This document shows, in pieces, positions 20,310 through 32,998 of a stretch of DNA of 64,000 bases. How positions within the stretch are numbered: the first letter of the stretch is position 1; each line of letters starts with the position of its first letter. The stretch is from Saussurea involucrata (lineage: Eukaryota > Streptophyta > Magnoliopsida > Asterales > Asteraceae): NCBI GenBank assembly GCA_033807775.1, contig CM066321.1:249600422-249664421 (forward strand), given 5' to 3'. Below the pieces are notes generated by a model, which ran no database searches, was not told the DNA's origin, and was given only the letters and a program-made list of their open reading frames with translations. The position numbers and the translations under genes are program-made.

Positions 20310-22948
20310 TGTCACACCCCGCTAAAGCGGAAACACGAGATATCACAGTTCAAGGTCTCAATGCGTGGGTACAAAATACACCAAATCACCATGGCGTAAA
20401 AATAGAGTACAAATAATTACATATTGTCTTAAAAAGTAATTTGTCCGAAACGAAAGTTGTCCAAAATGTAAAATCCCGAAACATAAAATGACATATGAAA
20501 ACACGTGCAGGATGCAGCTACTATGGTGCCTTCATAATGTTCAACCTTACTAATGATTTCCTCAAAATCATGTAAATGATAGGGTCAACTATTGAATAGT
20601 TTGTGAGATCACAGGTTTTGTGAGTACAACAAAGTTTGTCATAGAACAGTTTTAATCCGCACAAGTGGATAAGTCAACCGGTTGTAAAAACACTTGCTCA
20701 AGGTAATTGTATGTATAATGTTTAAGCTATGAGCCCATTACCCGACCTATGTGACAAGACGCCCCTCCGCATTTTCTATCGTCAACAATGCGTACGAACA
20801 ACAATAATTATGCACTCAAACAAGAGCGACTTGTGAGTGGGGTGTCAACCAAATAGCGTTATCCATAATCACCAACGGCTCAATACATGAGTTAAACGGG
20901 TAACGTAGATTAAACAGGGACTTAGTACGATAGACAAAACTCAAACTTACAACATTCACAAAACATACATACCATAGAGCATAAGCAAGTATAGCAAGAT
21001 TAGCATTTCCAAGAAAACGAGACAACTGGTACGTAAAATAATTGTAGTAACAACATGCTTTTCACCCCAAAATATGTAAAATATTGAAAAGGGGTTGTGA
21101 ACTCACTTGATGCGCGATGAAATTCCGGGAATCTCTCACAAAATACTTCGGTGTGATCCTACTTCGAACCTACTAACGTAAGGTCACTAGTGAGTTTTAG
21201 TCTTAAGGGTTCGGTAGGCTAACTATCCAAATCGTCATAAAATGCCCTTTTATAAAATTTATTTAGGGTTTGTATTTTTGTTACATTTCAAAATAATATA
21301 TGCATGTCATCAAATAACTGAGATTTTATCATAAAAGTGGTAGATTTACAACATAAATTAATTATATAGAAATAAAGTTCCTTTTAAACCACTTTTGAGA
21401 TTATTTTTTTGCTGTCTAGATTTAGGTGCCACTTTCTGTCCATTTTTGAATATCTTCCAGGGTCATTTAGGTCAAGATATTTTATGTCTAGATAACTTAA
21501 TGTGTTAGGAAACTTTTGACATAATATTCATAATTTTTAGAGGTGATTAAGTACATGAAATAATTCTTGACGTAAAATCACTACTGAAAGATTTGCTGTT
21601 TGCGCACTGTTTTTGTGAATACTCTTTGGTAGACGAAATCTTTGAGTTTTTGAGTGAAACCACTTGGGTTCGAAACCTAACTCATAAAAATAAATTCCAG
21701 AAAAATAATCACTTAATTTGGAGTATTATTGAGTGAGATATGACTTTTTGAAGAGACAGATAGGAATCTGGCAGTAAGCTGTCAAAACTATACTTTATAC
21801 ATGTGCATCCCTTTTGTCTTTTTATCAAGATTCTTATTCTTCTTGCATGCAATCCGACATGACTCATCCCCATACAGATATTTTCAGTTCTAAAACATAT
21901 TTTTAAGCCATTTAAACCACATGCACGCTATCTATGAACTCATCTTTTGTAGAAATTTGAAAATGGGTCTTTTTGAGGATTTCTTGGGTGTTTATGCCAA
22001 GAACTTCTCCGTGCAACTTAAAATAGTGACATTTTGGCACATGCATGTTGATTAAAACATGTTTTTAGTGAAGTTAAAGAGATTTTCATACAACTTTTGG
22101 ATCAAAAAGTATAGATCTTTTAAGAAAAACTACATGCGTGCAAGTTAAGAGCCCATCTTTGATCTTAACATAGGTTTGATCATGGATTCACCACCTTTTT
22201 AACAACATGCAAGTGTTATGGTGGTAAATCTACAAACATTAAGATGTATGAAGATGTTTCTTAACAAAGTTTTAAAGAAGATGAAGAAGAAGATAATTAC
22301 TTAAGAAAAATGTAAAAGTTAAGAAAAGGGTGTGTGTGGATTTCATCCAACACACATCCATTTACCTTAGGATACTTGAATCACTTGAAGGAGAAGTGTT
22401 AGGGGCTGAATTTATGGTTCCTTTTTGAGAGAATATGGAGGGTGTTTGAGAGAGAAAAGAGAGAAAATTTCTAGAGAGAGAGTGAGAAGTTGCATATGAG
22501 ATTAAAATGAGAAGAGAAAAATATAAAAGGGGGTAAAGGGGAGAGGGGATGGCCGGCCAAGGGGGGGGGGGATGATGTGTGTGATGCAAAAATTGTCAAA
22601 TCTTGTCTTTTTGATATTTTTTTCATGCATGCAACACTTTCCTTTTTTTTTAATTTGAATTTTAAGCAACATTTTTAATTTTAATGGCAAAGGATTTAAT
22701 ATCATTTTAGGTTGAATTAATTTTAGTTGATATTCATATAAATAATTGTGGTATAAATATTGTTTAGGTTGGCATTTTATGAGATTTATGGATAATTCCC
22801 TAAATTGAGGGGTTTCTAGGCAAAAATCCTTAAATTTTTCCTACCGTACAGAGTTTACTGCTAAAATTGGACTGTGCCACCTAAAATATGAATAACCGAA
22901 ACGTTTAGTGCAGTTCTAACCTGAAACGCGAATTTGACGGTTGTCACA
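20310..22948 (-). repeat. 3' LTR of a Tekay-like chromovirus (element E), ~2.64 kb
   Basis: On the minus strand it starts TGTGACAACC (at 22948) right after a polypurine tract and ends ...GGGGTGTGACA (at 20310). Length and ends fit Tekay/Del chromoviruses. It contains a G10 run (22561-22570) and no ORF of interest. Its 5' LTR is not in the window. Confidence 0.75.
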
Positions 22949-23096
22949 GTCTCCTCCGGTTAAAAGAATTTCGTCCCGAAATTCAAGAGTTACCAGCTTT
23001 AACCGGTTTGCTAGCAAAAAGATGAGGATACTTATGCATCATGTAATCCTCTCGTTCCCAAGTGTACTCAGGCCCACGCCTTGTGTTCCAGTGAAC
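22949..23096 (-). pseudogene. Polypurine tract and C-terminal end of chromovirus Pol (element E)
   Basis: The minus strand reads VHWNTRRGPEYTWEREDYM and then KYPHLF before the stop, the well-known C-terminal end of chromoviral integrase. The hallmark GAATTTCGGGACGAAATTC follows, then a purine-rich tract (22949-22962) directly before the LTR. Only ~35 residues survive; to the right it is fused to copia reverse transcriptase near 23096. Confidence 0.85.
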
Positions 23097-23412
23097 TATC
23101 TGGATCTGAGTGTAACTTGATTCCAGTGGACATGGGGATCTTCATTACAGAGGCATCAGAGAGTTTGAATTTTGAAAGAATGTCAGAGACATATTTATCT
23201 TGATTTATGAAAATGCCCTCTGATGATTGTTTTACTTGGAGTCCTAGGAAGAAGTTTAATTCTCCCATCATACTCATTTCAAACTCACTCTGCATGAGCT
23301 TTTCGAAATCTGTGCATTGTTGTGCATTTGTAGAGCCAAAAATATTGTCGTCCACATAGATTTGTACAAGCAGAATCTCGTCACCTTTTCTTTTATAAAA
23401 CAAAGTAGTATA
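23097..23412 (-). pseudogene. pol: Reverse transcriptase fragment of outer copia (element F), YVDD part
   Basis: The minus-strand frame carries the palm motif VQIYVDDNIFGS (~23325-23360), then EFEMSMMGELNFFLGLQV and YVSDILSKF, all standard for copia RVT_2. It is the downstream continuation of the fragment at 49046-50181; element G (23413-49045) splits them at GTAT. RNase H and the 3' end are missing because the frame runs into chromovirus DNA near 23097. Confidence 0.9.
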
Positions 23413-24183
23413 TGTTGGTTCCTTTTTGCCCAAACAATGATCGTAACTTTCAGTTAGTTCATATTGTATGGTGCGGAAGCGTATTTAAGAATTGAAAGAT
23501 AATGTAAGGTAGAAGAACACACAATATCAAATAAACAGTATGTAAGAACAGATGAATATCTCCAAGATTACTGTATTTGATATATATTAAGAACACCAAG
23601 AACACCGAAAGGTTTGACAAGAAACTGCTCAAAAGGTGTGTGTTGTGTAAAAAGCTTGATAGAAGAGTTCACATGAACCTTCTATTTATACTACTCCTAA
23701 AGGGGACAATAAGGACTGAAGGTACAAAGACATTGTTGAGTAATAGTGGCTGGAAGGTACAAAACACTATTCTGGAACTGTTGCGGATACAACGTTCATT
23801 AAATGCTCCGTATTCAGCTTTAGGTGGAAACCTATCAGAGTTTGACAGGTGGAGTAGTCAGGTCACGCCTTTGTACGATTGATCTTCAGAACCTTCGAAT
23901 GGCAGATATTGTAAGAAGCATGTTCGTTCTTGTTTAGATCTTTTGCGTAGATCTTTATTTTTACCACAGAAGCTCTGTCAAGTATGACAGAAGCTCTGTG
24001 GCCTTGTCCGCATAGAAGAGTCTTGTTGTTTCTTAACTTCGGTCTTCTTGATTAACCCGGCAGAGCCTCTGTCGAAGACTTCTGTCTTCTCGGTTACTCG
24101 GCTATTCGGCAGAGCCTCTGTGGGTGACTTCTGTACTTAGACTATTTTCACTACTTTCACAAACAGAAAGATTGGAGCTAACA
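23413..24183 (-). repeat. 3' LTR of element G, 771 bp
   Basis: On the minus strand it starts TGTTAGCTCC at 24183 and ends AACCAACA at 23413. The TATA box (minus TATAAATA) is at 23683-23690. About 280 bp upstream is a near-palindrome, CCACAGAAGCTCTGTCA / TGACAGAAGCTCTGTGG (23968-24005), and further CAGAGCCTCTG words lie at 24060-24120, placing the word cluster in the upstream promoter part. Confidence 0.9.
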
Positions 24184-24206
24184 ATCTCCCCCTAAGTAGT
24201 TAAAAT
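24144..24206 (-). promoter_or_regulatory. Inverted repeat bracketing polypurine tract and LTR start (element G)
   Basis: ATTTTCACTACTT (24144-24156) faces AAGTAGTTAAAAT (24194-24206), 12 of 13 pairs. The LTR start and the tract ATCTCCCCCTAA (plus strand) lie in the loop. Confidence 0.8.
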
Positions 24207-24335
24207 TAAGAAATTTGAAAGTGCAAGGATTTTCTAAGTACAAAAGCAATTTTCCTTTTACATTAGCTTATACCAGAGGCATTTACATTTGATTGTGTTG
24301 AAAAGAAAATATTACAGAGGATTTGTTTGACTGAC

Positions 24336-27300
24336 TCAGACATTGGCATCCTTGAAGTCATTGAAACTTCTGCGGTCGAGTCCTTCTTGTATGAGCTCGT
24401 GATAGAAACTGATGCAGAGTTTTCTGAAGTTGATTGTTGCATCGATGATCTCTATCAGTCTGTCGGCTAGGCTTTGATTCATGAGCTCTGTTCCTCTGTG
24501 CTCCACTAGGATCGATCTAAACTCTGTCAAAGTACTTGTTGCGTACTTCTGACGGTCCATCTCTACGAACAACTTTGATTTACCAGAAGGATCTAGAAAT
24601 ACTAACCCGACCCTTGGATTTGTGATGATTGAGTTTGGTGTAGCAGAGGGAGGGCAGTAGTCTTCTGGTGGCTGAACGTTTAAGCTTTTTACTCCAAGGT
24701 CTTGAGCCAATTGGAAATATACCATGCTGTATAGCAGAAGCTTTTTGCGTATGGCCTTTCTAATCACCCTGTAGGCTCTGCGAACTTCGTCGGTTGTGAA
24801 GTTCTCTTTCGTTCATTCTAGAAGATCAGGTAGATCATAAGGATTGAGATTCCTAAGATCTGCATCTGCAAATTGGTTCTCTGATCTATCCTCTCTTTTG
24901 ACCTTGTAGATGTTGTAAGAGAGTTTAGGCCAGGTTCTGGTTCTTGAGAACTTACAATATAGGAGTTTGACGATCTTGGATGTTGAGAAGCCTTCGTGTT
25001 TAGGCTTGGGTTTTGTTCTGGTGAAGAGGTTTTCGAGGTCAGCACGGAAGTCAGGGTCTTGAATGGTTGGTTCTGATTGATCCATTATGCCCATTTTGCT
25101 GTATAAGTACCTGTATACCACTTCTTCCATTTGTGGTGGTGGTGGTTGAGGTAAGGTTCTGCGCAGAGCATCTAATTGGTTCTTGACTTCTGCCACTCGA
25201 TCCTCTGAAGGTTTTGTCTTTGGATCCAGAACAGGAATATTTGACAGAGGTGTAGTACCGAAAGCCCAGTCATCTTCTTCAGGCTTTGGTGTCTTATACG
25301 CATCGAAAGAGCTCTTCATCGGTTTTTCTGTCGAAGGTTGATGCTTGGGCTTTTTCTTCGGCGGTTCTTCTGTCATAATCTCTTTTCCCTTGTCTTTTGC
25401 CTTCGGTTGTTCTGCTTGTTGAGATGGGGTTGCCTCTGTAGGTTTTGACGCTTGAGTCTTAGAGGGCTTTGTTGTTGATGTTTCTGTTGGTTTGGGGATT
25501 GCCTCTGTTGGTTTTGACACTTGAGTTTCAGAGGGCTTTGCTGTTGATGTTTCTGTTGGTTTGGGGATTGCCTCTGTTGGTTTTGACACTTGAGTTTCAG
25601 AGGGCTTGATTGGTGATTTGGGTTCTGTTGGAGAGGTTTCAGGTGTTTTGCTCAGATATTTTCTTTTGTGAGCAATGGTTTTTGTTCTTGGGTTGGTTTT
25701 GGGTGTTCGGGAAGGTAGTTCGTCTTCGGAGGATGTCAGAAGTTGGACCTCTTCTAGGATTTGGACATCTTCTCCAAATACAGAAGGAAATTCCACAGAG
25801 GTGGGTGTTGCCTCTGTGGTCTTCTGTTGAATGTTGTTTTGGGTACTTGGGTTTCTTCAGTAATGGATTCCACAGAGATGGTTGTTGTCTCTGTGGTTTT
25901 GTTTCTGCTTTGGGTTTCAGGTTTTTTGGTTTTAGCAGGGGTTTCTTCAGAGATCATTTCCACAGAGGTGGTTGTTGCCTCTGTGGACTGTTGTTGGTTT
26001 CCTCCTTGGTTTTGAATTAGGGGAATTTGGTTCAGGGGTTCTGCAGATACTGGTGGTTCTGGTAGACCTCTGCTTGCAGCTACTTCCCTTTGTTTCTCCC
26101 CTTGATTCTCCCCCTCGGGATGATCTGATGAATCGTCAGAATCATCATCAGAGTCATCCTGACCCTTATCTGTTTTACCTTCTTCCCTGCAAGATGTATC
26201 TGGTTTCTTTGGTGGAACAGCCCCTGCAGCAATCATCTTTGCGCATAAGTCATCACAGAGGCAGAGCAGTGTTTCAACCTCTGCTTATGTGTTGAAGCGC
26301 ATTCTGCCGACGCTTGCTTGAAACTCTCTGACATAGTTTGCGTTGGCAGCGGTGAAAGCTCTGATGATTTCGGTCATCTGATCAAGTATTCCTTGGCCGA
26401 GTTCTGTCACTTGAGCTATTGTCATGTAGTCAGAAGGCTTCATGGCCTGAGTATTTCTGGTTGTTTGCTCTTGAACTTCGTCTAAGGCCTTCGTCAGGTC
26501 TTCAGGTGTAAGACCCTTAGATTTTGAGGATTGCTCTTTTAATTGTTGAAGAAAGTGCTTGACAGACTCTTTGAAGGCAGTGGTGGCAGCTTTTCCGAAT
26601 TCAGCAGTTGCAGAGGTTGCAGTGTTTGTTGCAGAGGACTTCATCTGAGCTACGGTATGTTGTACCTCTGTGGACAGGTTGTCCATTTTGGTATTTAGAT
26701 TTGTGATAGCCAAAGATGTTGATTCTGCAAAAGTTTTGAGAGAGCTTTGCAACTCTTTCATTGTTTGGTTCACAGAGGTGACAAGGGTTTGGAACTCATC
26801 CCTTGATACATGTGAACTAGTTGTAACCTCTGGGGGAACACATTCGTCCCCAGAGTGAGTCTCTGTTCCTGAGACACCTTCTTTCGTCCCTGTTTTGATG
26901 TTGAGGACGGAAGGATTTCCTTCTGATCTTCGAGCAGAAGCATCTAGTGCTTCAGACTCTACAGAAGTTCTGAGAATGACATTGTCTAGATCCACTCCAG
27001 AGGTGGGTACTAGATTATCCTTCTGTTGACTCGGAGACTTGTCTAAAGTCTCTCCGTCTTTGTGCACTCTAATCTCCTCTGAAGAGATGTTTGTACCTAG
27101 TTGTGTGCGTGTGGCAGAGGAAACAAATTCCTCTGCAAGGATTTCGGTTGTGATCTGGGGCAATAGATCACTTACTAAGGATGAATCCTTTAGAGAGGAT
27201 TCCCCTGGAATGGTTTCCCCGGTTATTAATGGTATAGAGGATGAAAGAATTTCCTCTGTCCGGATGGTTTGGGTTGGGGTCGAGCTGTGCAGCTCTTTTT

Positions 27301-28213
27301 CATTATTACCTTCTGCTGCTAGACCAGCGGTAATAGAAATGTGGGTTGCACTGGGAGTTGGTTGTTGTTGAGACCCTCTATTATTCCAGGCTTCTGTTCT
27401 AGTTTATCCATCTTTTAGGCATCCAAACACTACTTCACCATCTATAGTTTCAATCTCTGTTGCTACCCTATGGCTTGGTGCTTCTTTCCTAACTTCTGTT
27501 GCATCTTCTGTCCTAATGGATAGAGAGTCGTACATTGGATGTGATCCAAATAATTGTTGTACGTGGGGGTGCATAACCTTTGTACCGTCAGAGGCAGAGA
27601 TTACTTGCTCTGGGCTTCTTCTGTGAACATAAAGGCCAGGGTTAAGGAAAGGGTTCTGCAGTACCTCTGGGGTCTCAGCCGGATTTTCCCTTGGAGTTTG
27701 ATCATCATCATCAAGATCAGAATCAACTCCAGAGATTGTGAAATCTGGATCTTCTGTGGCTTCTGTAGTTTCATGTGACAGAGCTTCTGCAGTCCATCTA
27801 GCAGTGTCAAGAGTGTTGGCAAATTCAGGACGTTGGAGGAAGTCAGAGAAATCCCCGTGATGTGCATAGTTGAGGGGATTGGGGGATTGCAGAGGTGCTT
27901 TTTGGGTTTGTTCTTCTGTTACTTCCTCTGTTACCTGTTTCTCTACGTCTTCTGCTACTCCTTCCTCTGCAATTGTTTGCATAGGAGACAGGTGTTTCCC
28001 AGTTTTCTTGTTGCTCTTTCTCCTCTTGGGTTTAGGTGCCCCTTCCTCTGAGGCTTTGGATTTTCTCTTCTTTTTGTGCTTTGGAGGAGAGGGAGGTGCA
28101 GATGATCCAACCTCTGTTGCATGATGTGGAGATTGTTGAGCTTCGACAACCGAAGTTGAAGTACCCTCTGTGGTTTTCCTCTTTGTTTTCTTTTTAGGAG
28201 TTGAGGCAGAGTA
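24336..28213 (-). pseudogene. Extra ORF of element G, N-terminal domain deleted
   Basis: Reading leftwards from about 28213: a Lys/Arg-rich NLS-like region (PKHKKKRKSK, PKPKRRKSNKK, 28060-27990), an acidic region, a heptad coiled coil (26830-26330), a stop at 26285, a KPSETQVSKPTE repeat tract (25430-25612), then a conserved C-terminal domain (24813-25100 and 24336-24767) split by TGA 24813. A frame change lies near 25800. The homologous ORF in H has ~430 more N-terminal residues (the FRRGRLPPLWN domain) and a TATA promoter; both are missing here, so this copy starts inside the protein. The break at ~28213 joins it to unrelated spacer DNA. Not translatable as it stands; function unknown. Confidence 0.75.
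25430..25612 (-). repeat. 69-bp (23-codon) tandem repeat in the extra ORF of G
   Basis: About 2.6 units encode KPSETQVSKPTEAIPKPTET-type sequence. The equivalent place in H has a shorter, diverged KPTEA tract. Confidence 0.8.
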
Positions 28214-29694
28214 GATGGATCTTCTACAATGTCAGTTGCTTCAATTCCTTCTTTAACTCCCCCTTGATCGTTGCATACTCCCCCTTGACTGTTGCTTTAC
28301 CTTTTTGATCTCGGTTGTCTCCCAAAGAATAAACTCAAACAACTAGAGAACGATTTGATGTTCGGAAGCTTGTATAACCAGTTTGAGTAATAACCGATGG
28401 TAGATAAACAGCTAGGAGATGAAGAGTAGCGAACACATTCAGCTCATGAGAATCTGCATTAAAGAATAAGTAACAGGGGGTAATCATCTAACACAAAAGC
28501 ACATAGCAACTGTTATCACAACAATTAAAATAATTGTGTGGCCTATGTTCAGAGTTGACAAATATGAAGCTCTGATAGGACTTCCAGTTATCATAGAAGT
28601 AAAATTATAAAAATTAAACTTCTCAAACTGTTCTGGCAATATCACATAGATATGCATGTGAAATCACAAAGATTCATGATATTGTGTGGAAGAAAAATAG
28701 AATATTATCTATTAGGCTCAAAAGTGTGTAAACTTGTTTGGACATAACAGGTTTCCACATACTCAATGTGCATGAATGAAGTGTGAAGGTGGGGCAGATT
28801 TCCTTCTTTTTAATATCCAACCTTCCAAATAAAGATCATATAGCATATATGCTGCTTCCCCGTGGAAAAGTGAAGCATTTCCCTGTTGAGAAGGAAATAA
28901 GTAGCTAGTGGGTTTAAGACAAGAGTTGGCATGGGCTCACTGCCTGTTTCAATGATAATCACCAAAGAATCGTGATAAATCAGTAATGTGGCTTGCCCGG
29001 CTCTGAAAAAGTTAGTGCAGAGTTATATAATTCTTTTGACTCTGTTCTCACACTCTCTTTCTTTTTATCATGTAGCTCACATCTAACCAAACTCACTTTT
29101 CAATTTTTACCTCTTAAGCACAATGAGAAAAACTCATATGAGTTATCTCCCCCACTCTTTGATGTAGACCTTTCACCTCTCAAACACTCAAGGTTTACTT
29201 CTTAGGTAGGAAAAACAGGTTTAAGTGATCCATAGAAGTACTATAAAGCTCACACAATGATCCCATGAAATTGTTGTCCTAAAGATTGTATTGTTCCACA
29301 CACTTACTATTTTTAGTCTCAGAAAAGCATTTAAAATCCAACTTCTATATCAAAAAAAACATTTAGCACCTAGAAGTGGTTTGACCATTTTAGAAAAGTT
29401 TTATCATTTTAAAGTTAGTCTTCTTTAAAAATGATGATGAGTTTAAAGTTCAGAGATTTTACCTTTGCATTTTGCATGATTAAATTGGCATTCTCCCCCT
29501 CAAATTGAGTATTAAATCTCATTTAAGCTCACTCTGAAATCAGATATCCTGTAAAAATCAAAAGGTGTTGGTAATCATCTTTGATGATTCCTCATTTGTT
29601 AGGACTATCCAAAAGCACTTGATAATTCAAATTAAAAAAAATTGCAGGGGGTCAGAGTTTAGAAATACCAGTAAACATTCTGAACTGAAAAAGC
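28214..29694. other. Non-coding interior of element G
   Basis: No domain is visible on either strand. Polypurine-tract-like CTCCCCCTTGA (plus strand) occurs at 28258 and 28279, and CTCCCCCTCAAA at 29493. Confidence 0.55.
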
Positions 29695-30855
29695 TCGGCA
29701 GAGGTTTGGCGGCAGAGGTTGGTCGGCAGAGGTTGATCTTGTGTCGACAGAGGCTGATTAAGTGTCGACAGAGGCTGATTAAGTGTCGACAGAGGCTGAT
29801 CAAGTGTCGACAGAGGCCTTCTTTATGCTTTGCATGAACTTTGATCTTCAAGACTGCTTCTGATCTTTTGAGTCTCTGAAAACTCCACAGAGCTCTGATG
29901 ATGATTTTAGTGAAACACAACTTTCTGTCCAGCAGATGTATACTGACTTTAGCAGAGATTATGACTAAGAAGAACACTGATTCAGACCAATATCAAAACA
30001 CGAGAATTGTTCATCTGTGTCTTAGGAATCTAACGCATCTGGACTCATCAAATTTGGATATTCGAGGAGGGAGTTCTGTTGAAAATACGACAGGTGCGCA
30101 AAGCTGATAGCAAGTACTAAGACATTGGTCTACGGGCTCTGAGGTTCGGTCGCAGAGGTTCAGTCCACAAAGGCTCTATCGGGTTTCACAGAGGCTCTGT
30201 GGTGAACAGTACCACAGAGGGTGGTCGCAAAATTCTGAGCCAAAGCTTATGTTGTCGCCAGAAGTTGGTCTGAGTGGTCGACAAAGAATGATCGCGGCTT
30301 GACAAACGCTTGACACAGGCTCAGCAGAGGTTTGGTCACGGCTCGGCAGAGGTTGGTCACTCCTTGGCAGAGGTTGGTCGCTACTCGGCAGAGGTTGGTC
30401 GCTTCTCGGCAGAGGTTGGTCGTGGCTCTGTGATCTGAGACTTGACTTTTATTCTTCTCTAGACTTGCATCTTTACCAAGATCGTTTGAAAAAGCATTGG
30501 AACTGATTGATAGAGCGTTAGCACGGAATTTTCACCAACAGAGGTTTTGAAGCTCTGTGAAACTCGGCAGAGGTTCTATGGGAGAAAACTTCTAATAACT
30601 AACGATTCATAAGCATTTTTGATCATCCAAAGTTTTCATCGTTTTAGGCAATGTTTTTAGGACGTATTTGGAAGTTGGTGTCCTAGAAAACTGTTTTTTG
30701 AAAAGATTTTGTGCGAGATATTCTTACATTGGTTTACCCTTGCTCGGCAGAGGTTTGGTCGCAGTCGGCTGAGGTTTGGTTGCAGCTCGGCAGAGGTTGG
30801 TCGCGTCCGACAGAGGTTTGGTCGCGTCCGGCAGAGGTTTGGTCGTTGCTCGACA
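29695..30855. repeat. CAGAGG-word repeat arrays in element G
   Basis: Three clusters (29698-29818, 30300-30430, 30740-30855) contain ~19-22-bp units: TGTCGACAGAGGCTGATTAAG in the first, CTCGGCAGAGGTTGGTCGC in the other two. The units are adjacent rather than separated by unique spacers, so this is not CRISPR-like. Conserved non-coding block A (29925-30115) lies between the first and second clusters. Confidence 0.85.
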
Positions 30856-30867
30856 TAAGCTTAACAG

Positions 30868-31262
30868 AAATGTTACACTAACTTTGACACTGATTTAGAC
30901 CATTTTAACTCTGGAGTTTGCAAAACCTCAAAACACAAACAACTTTCATTGGTTTGTTATCTGTTCAGATCATCTTGAATCACCTCTTTTGGAGCTCGTA
31001 CGAATAAGATATGGTTGATTTACCATAGTCGCGCAGATCTGTCCATCAACTTTCCATCAGCACACTGTTGTATACTTCAACGATGCATATGACCCGTTTA
31101 AATTTCGAATCTCTGAATTCTCAAAACACGAAAGCTGTTCACCAATGTGTTTTAAATTCAGGGCCTTTTGAATTGCATCAATTGGTGTCTTGATCAGTGA
31201 GATATGCTCAATTTACTACAGCATCACAAATCTGTCAGCATGTTGTTATTAAATCTGATTTA
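30868..31262. other. Conserved non-coding block B of element G (shared with element I)
   Basis: About 395 bp matches 51820-52216 in element I at roughly 85-90% by eye, though the two elements have unrelated LTRs. It has no ORF. A companion block A (29925-30115) matches 51430-51620. Confidence 0.75.
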
Positions 31263-31391
31263 AGACTGAGTTCTGTACTGTTGTGCACAGAAATCAATTG
31301 CCTTTGAAGGATGAGTCTTAAACTGAGTGTTTAAGAGTCCATTATCCACTGAAGTGTGAGTCCTTAACAGATGTATTAAGGAGTCCAAGTA

Positions 31392-31961
31392 CCTGCAAAA
31401 CAGATTAAAGACATTTTGGTACCCATTTCCAAATGGGTCTTTTTCTGTTAAGATTAGGATCTGTTGTAAGGTCCTCTGGTTTGCCAAGTTTAGCTGGTTT
31501 GCCAGGTTCCTTTCTATGACTTTTCTCAGTTTGGGTCTTTGGAATTTTATTTTGAAATGACCCATTTTGAACATAGTTTGATCTAGACAAATGGTTCTTT
31601 AATGTAAACAGAAGATTAAAGCATTTACAGTTATATGAGTGATGAGATGAAACAGAAACAAAAGGCTTTGGAGCATTTTTTTACAGGAGTAGAGCTTTTG
31701 ACTTTCCAAACAATTTTCACTCTTTTGAAAACAAGATTATCTGTATTATCAACACGAGAGTTTTCTAAGTCAAATTCCTTAAGCCTTTTACCTAAAACAT
31801 CTTTTTCTTTAAGATTCAAATCAAACTTCTTTAGAAGATCTGATTTATACATCTTGTCCAACATAATATTGGTTGACAAAACAGATAGTTTTTTTTGTCA
31901 ATTTGTACATTTCAGCTTTAAAAACCTTTCTTTCTCTCTCAAAATCATCTTTCAAACATTT
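31392..31961 (-). pseudogene. Coiled-coil spacer ORF of element G, downstream part
   Basis: This continues the ORF at 47118-47590; H splits the two. It encodes Lys/Glu-rich coiled coil resembling the ORF of element K, then RPIWKWVPK, with a TAA stop near 31404-31406. Just before the stop, ACCCATTT (31421-31428) and AAATGGGT (31431-31438) form a perfect hairpin; just after it comes AATCTGTTTTGCAG (minus strand). No protease follows. A frame break near 31635 separates the coil from the WVPK end. Confidence 0.65.
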
Positions 31962-32812
31962 TGTTGGTTCCCGGTTTGCTTATACAAGATTGTCAGATCT
32001 ATTAGTTCGAGTTTATGTTTGATGCGGAAGCGTATTTGAAGAACTAATATATATGTTTGATAGATTTAAAACACAATATAAATAAACAGTGAATAGGAAA
32101 TAATATCTCAAAGTTTACTGAATATATATATATCAAGAACAGATTTAAGAACAGTGAGTAAGCAAAGCTTTAAAACAGATATGACTCTTAAAGTGTTTAA
32201 GCTGTGTGTTCTTGTGACGTTTTTCTCTCTTGTTTTTTGTTTTTATATTTCTTGATTCTTGATTCTTGATTAGGAAGAACTCAACATGAGTCTTCCTTTT
32301 ATACTACTCAAAGGGGACCATAAAGCATGAGCTACTATTCAGAACGGGCGGTATGAATAGTTGGAAGGATGGCATGAACAGTTGGATGTGCTGTATTGCA
32401 TTTAATGCAACAGACGTCTATTATGTACTATGCCCTATTGGGTCCACTCAGATTTTGACACGTTGAAGTTGGACAGGGTACGTTGCCATGCAAGTTGATG
32501 AACAGGTCCAGGAACAGTAGCAAGATATTATAAATATCTTTGAAGTCTTTGTTGAAGACCGCAGAGGCTCTGTGAAGTGCCACAGAGGTTCTGCGGTTTG
32601 GTCCTTAGAAGAGCAGTCTTCACCGGATTCCGAGTCTTTGGTCTTCTTTGCGCGTATTACAGAGCTTCTGTAGGACGCCTCTTTAGCTTCTGTAGCTTCT
32701 CGACCTTGATCTCTCGGTAAGTTCGGCAGAGCCTCTGTAAGAGGCTTTCTTCACTTAGCCTACTTTTCACTACTTCTAAATACTTCTATGATTAGGAAGA
32801 TTGAAGCTAACA
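31962..32812 (-). repeat. 3' LTR of element H, 851 bp
   Basis: On the minus strand it starts TGTTAGCTTC at 32812 and ends GGGAACCAACA at 31962. The TATA box (minus TATAAAAGG) is at 32295-32303. A near-palindrome built from CAGAGGCTCTGTG and CACAGAGGTTCTG lies at 32570-32605, ~270 bp upstream of the TATA box. Confidence 0.92.
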
Positions 32813-32834
32813 ATCTCCCCCTAAGTAGTGAAAA
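32764..32834 (-). promoter_or_regulatory. Inverted repeat bracketing polypurine tract and LTR start (element H)
   Basis: TTTTCACTACTT (32764-32775) pairs perfectly with AAGTAGTGAAAA (32823-32834). The loop holds the first LTR bases and the tract ATCTCCCCCT (plus strand). Confidence 0.85.
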
Positions 32835-32998
32835 ATAAAAAATTGAACTTGAGTTTAATTAGGCTAAGTTAGATAAGACAGAGGTTAAACAATACCTCGA
32901 AAGTTCTTTCATTCAGAAATATGCCAGAGGCAATTTACATTTGAGTACAATGAAAGATAAACTTTTGACTTGGTTTGCAGAGATTTGAGGTTTGAGAA

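Noticed and set aside
22362..22705. Two minus-strand ORFs in the chromovirus LTR
   Set aside because: They lie within LTR leader-like DNA, include homopolymer runs and have no homologous motif.
27554..28124. Plus-strand ORFs with hydrophobic Cys/Phe/Leu stretches
   Set aside because: Antisense of the extra ORF of G; hydrophobicity comes from complementing Lys/Glu codons.
29695..30855. CRISPR-like direct repeats
   Set aside because: Units are contiguous, imperfect and inside a plant retrotransposon; there are no unique spacers and no cas genes.
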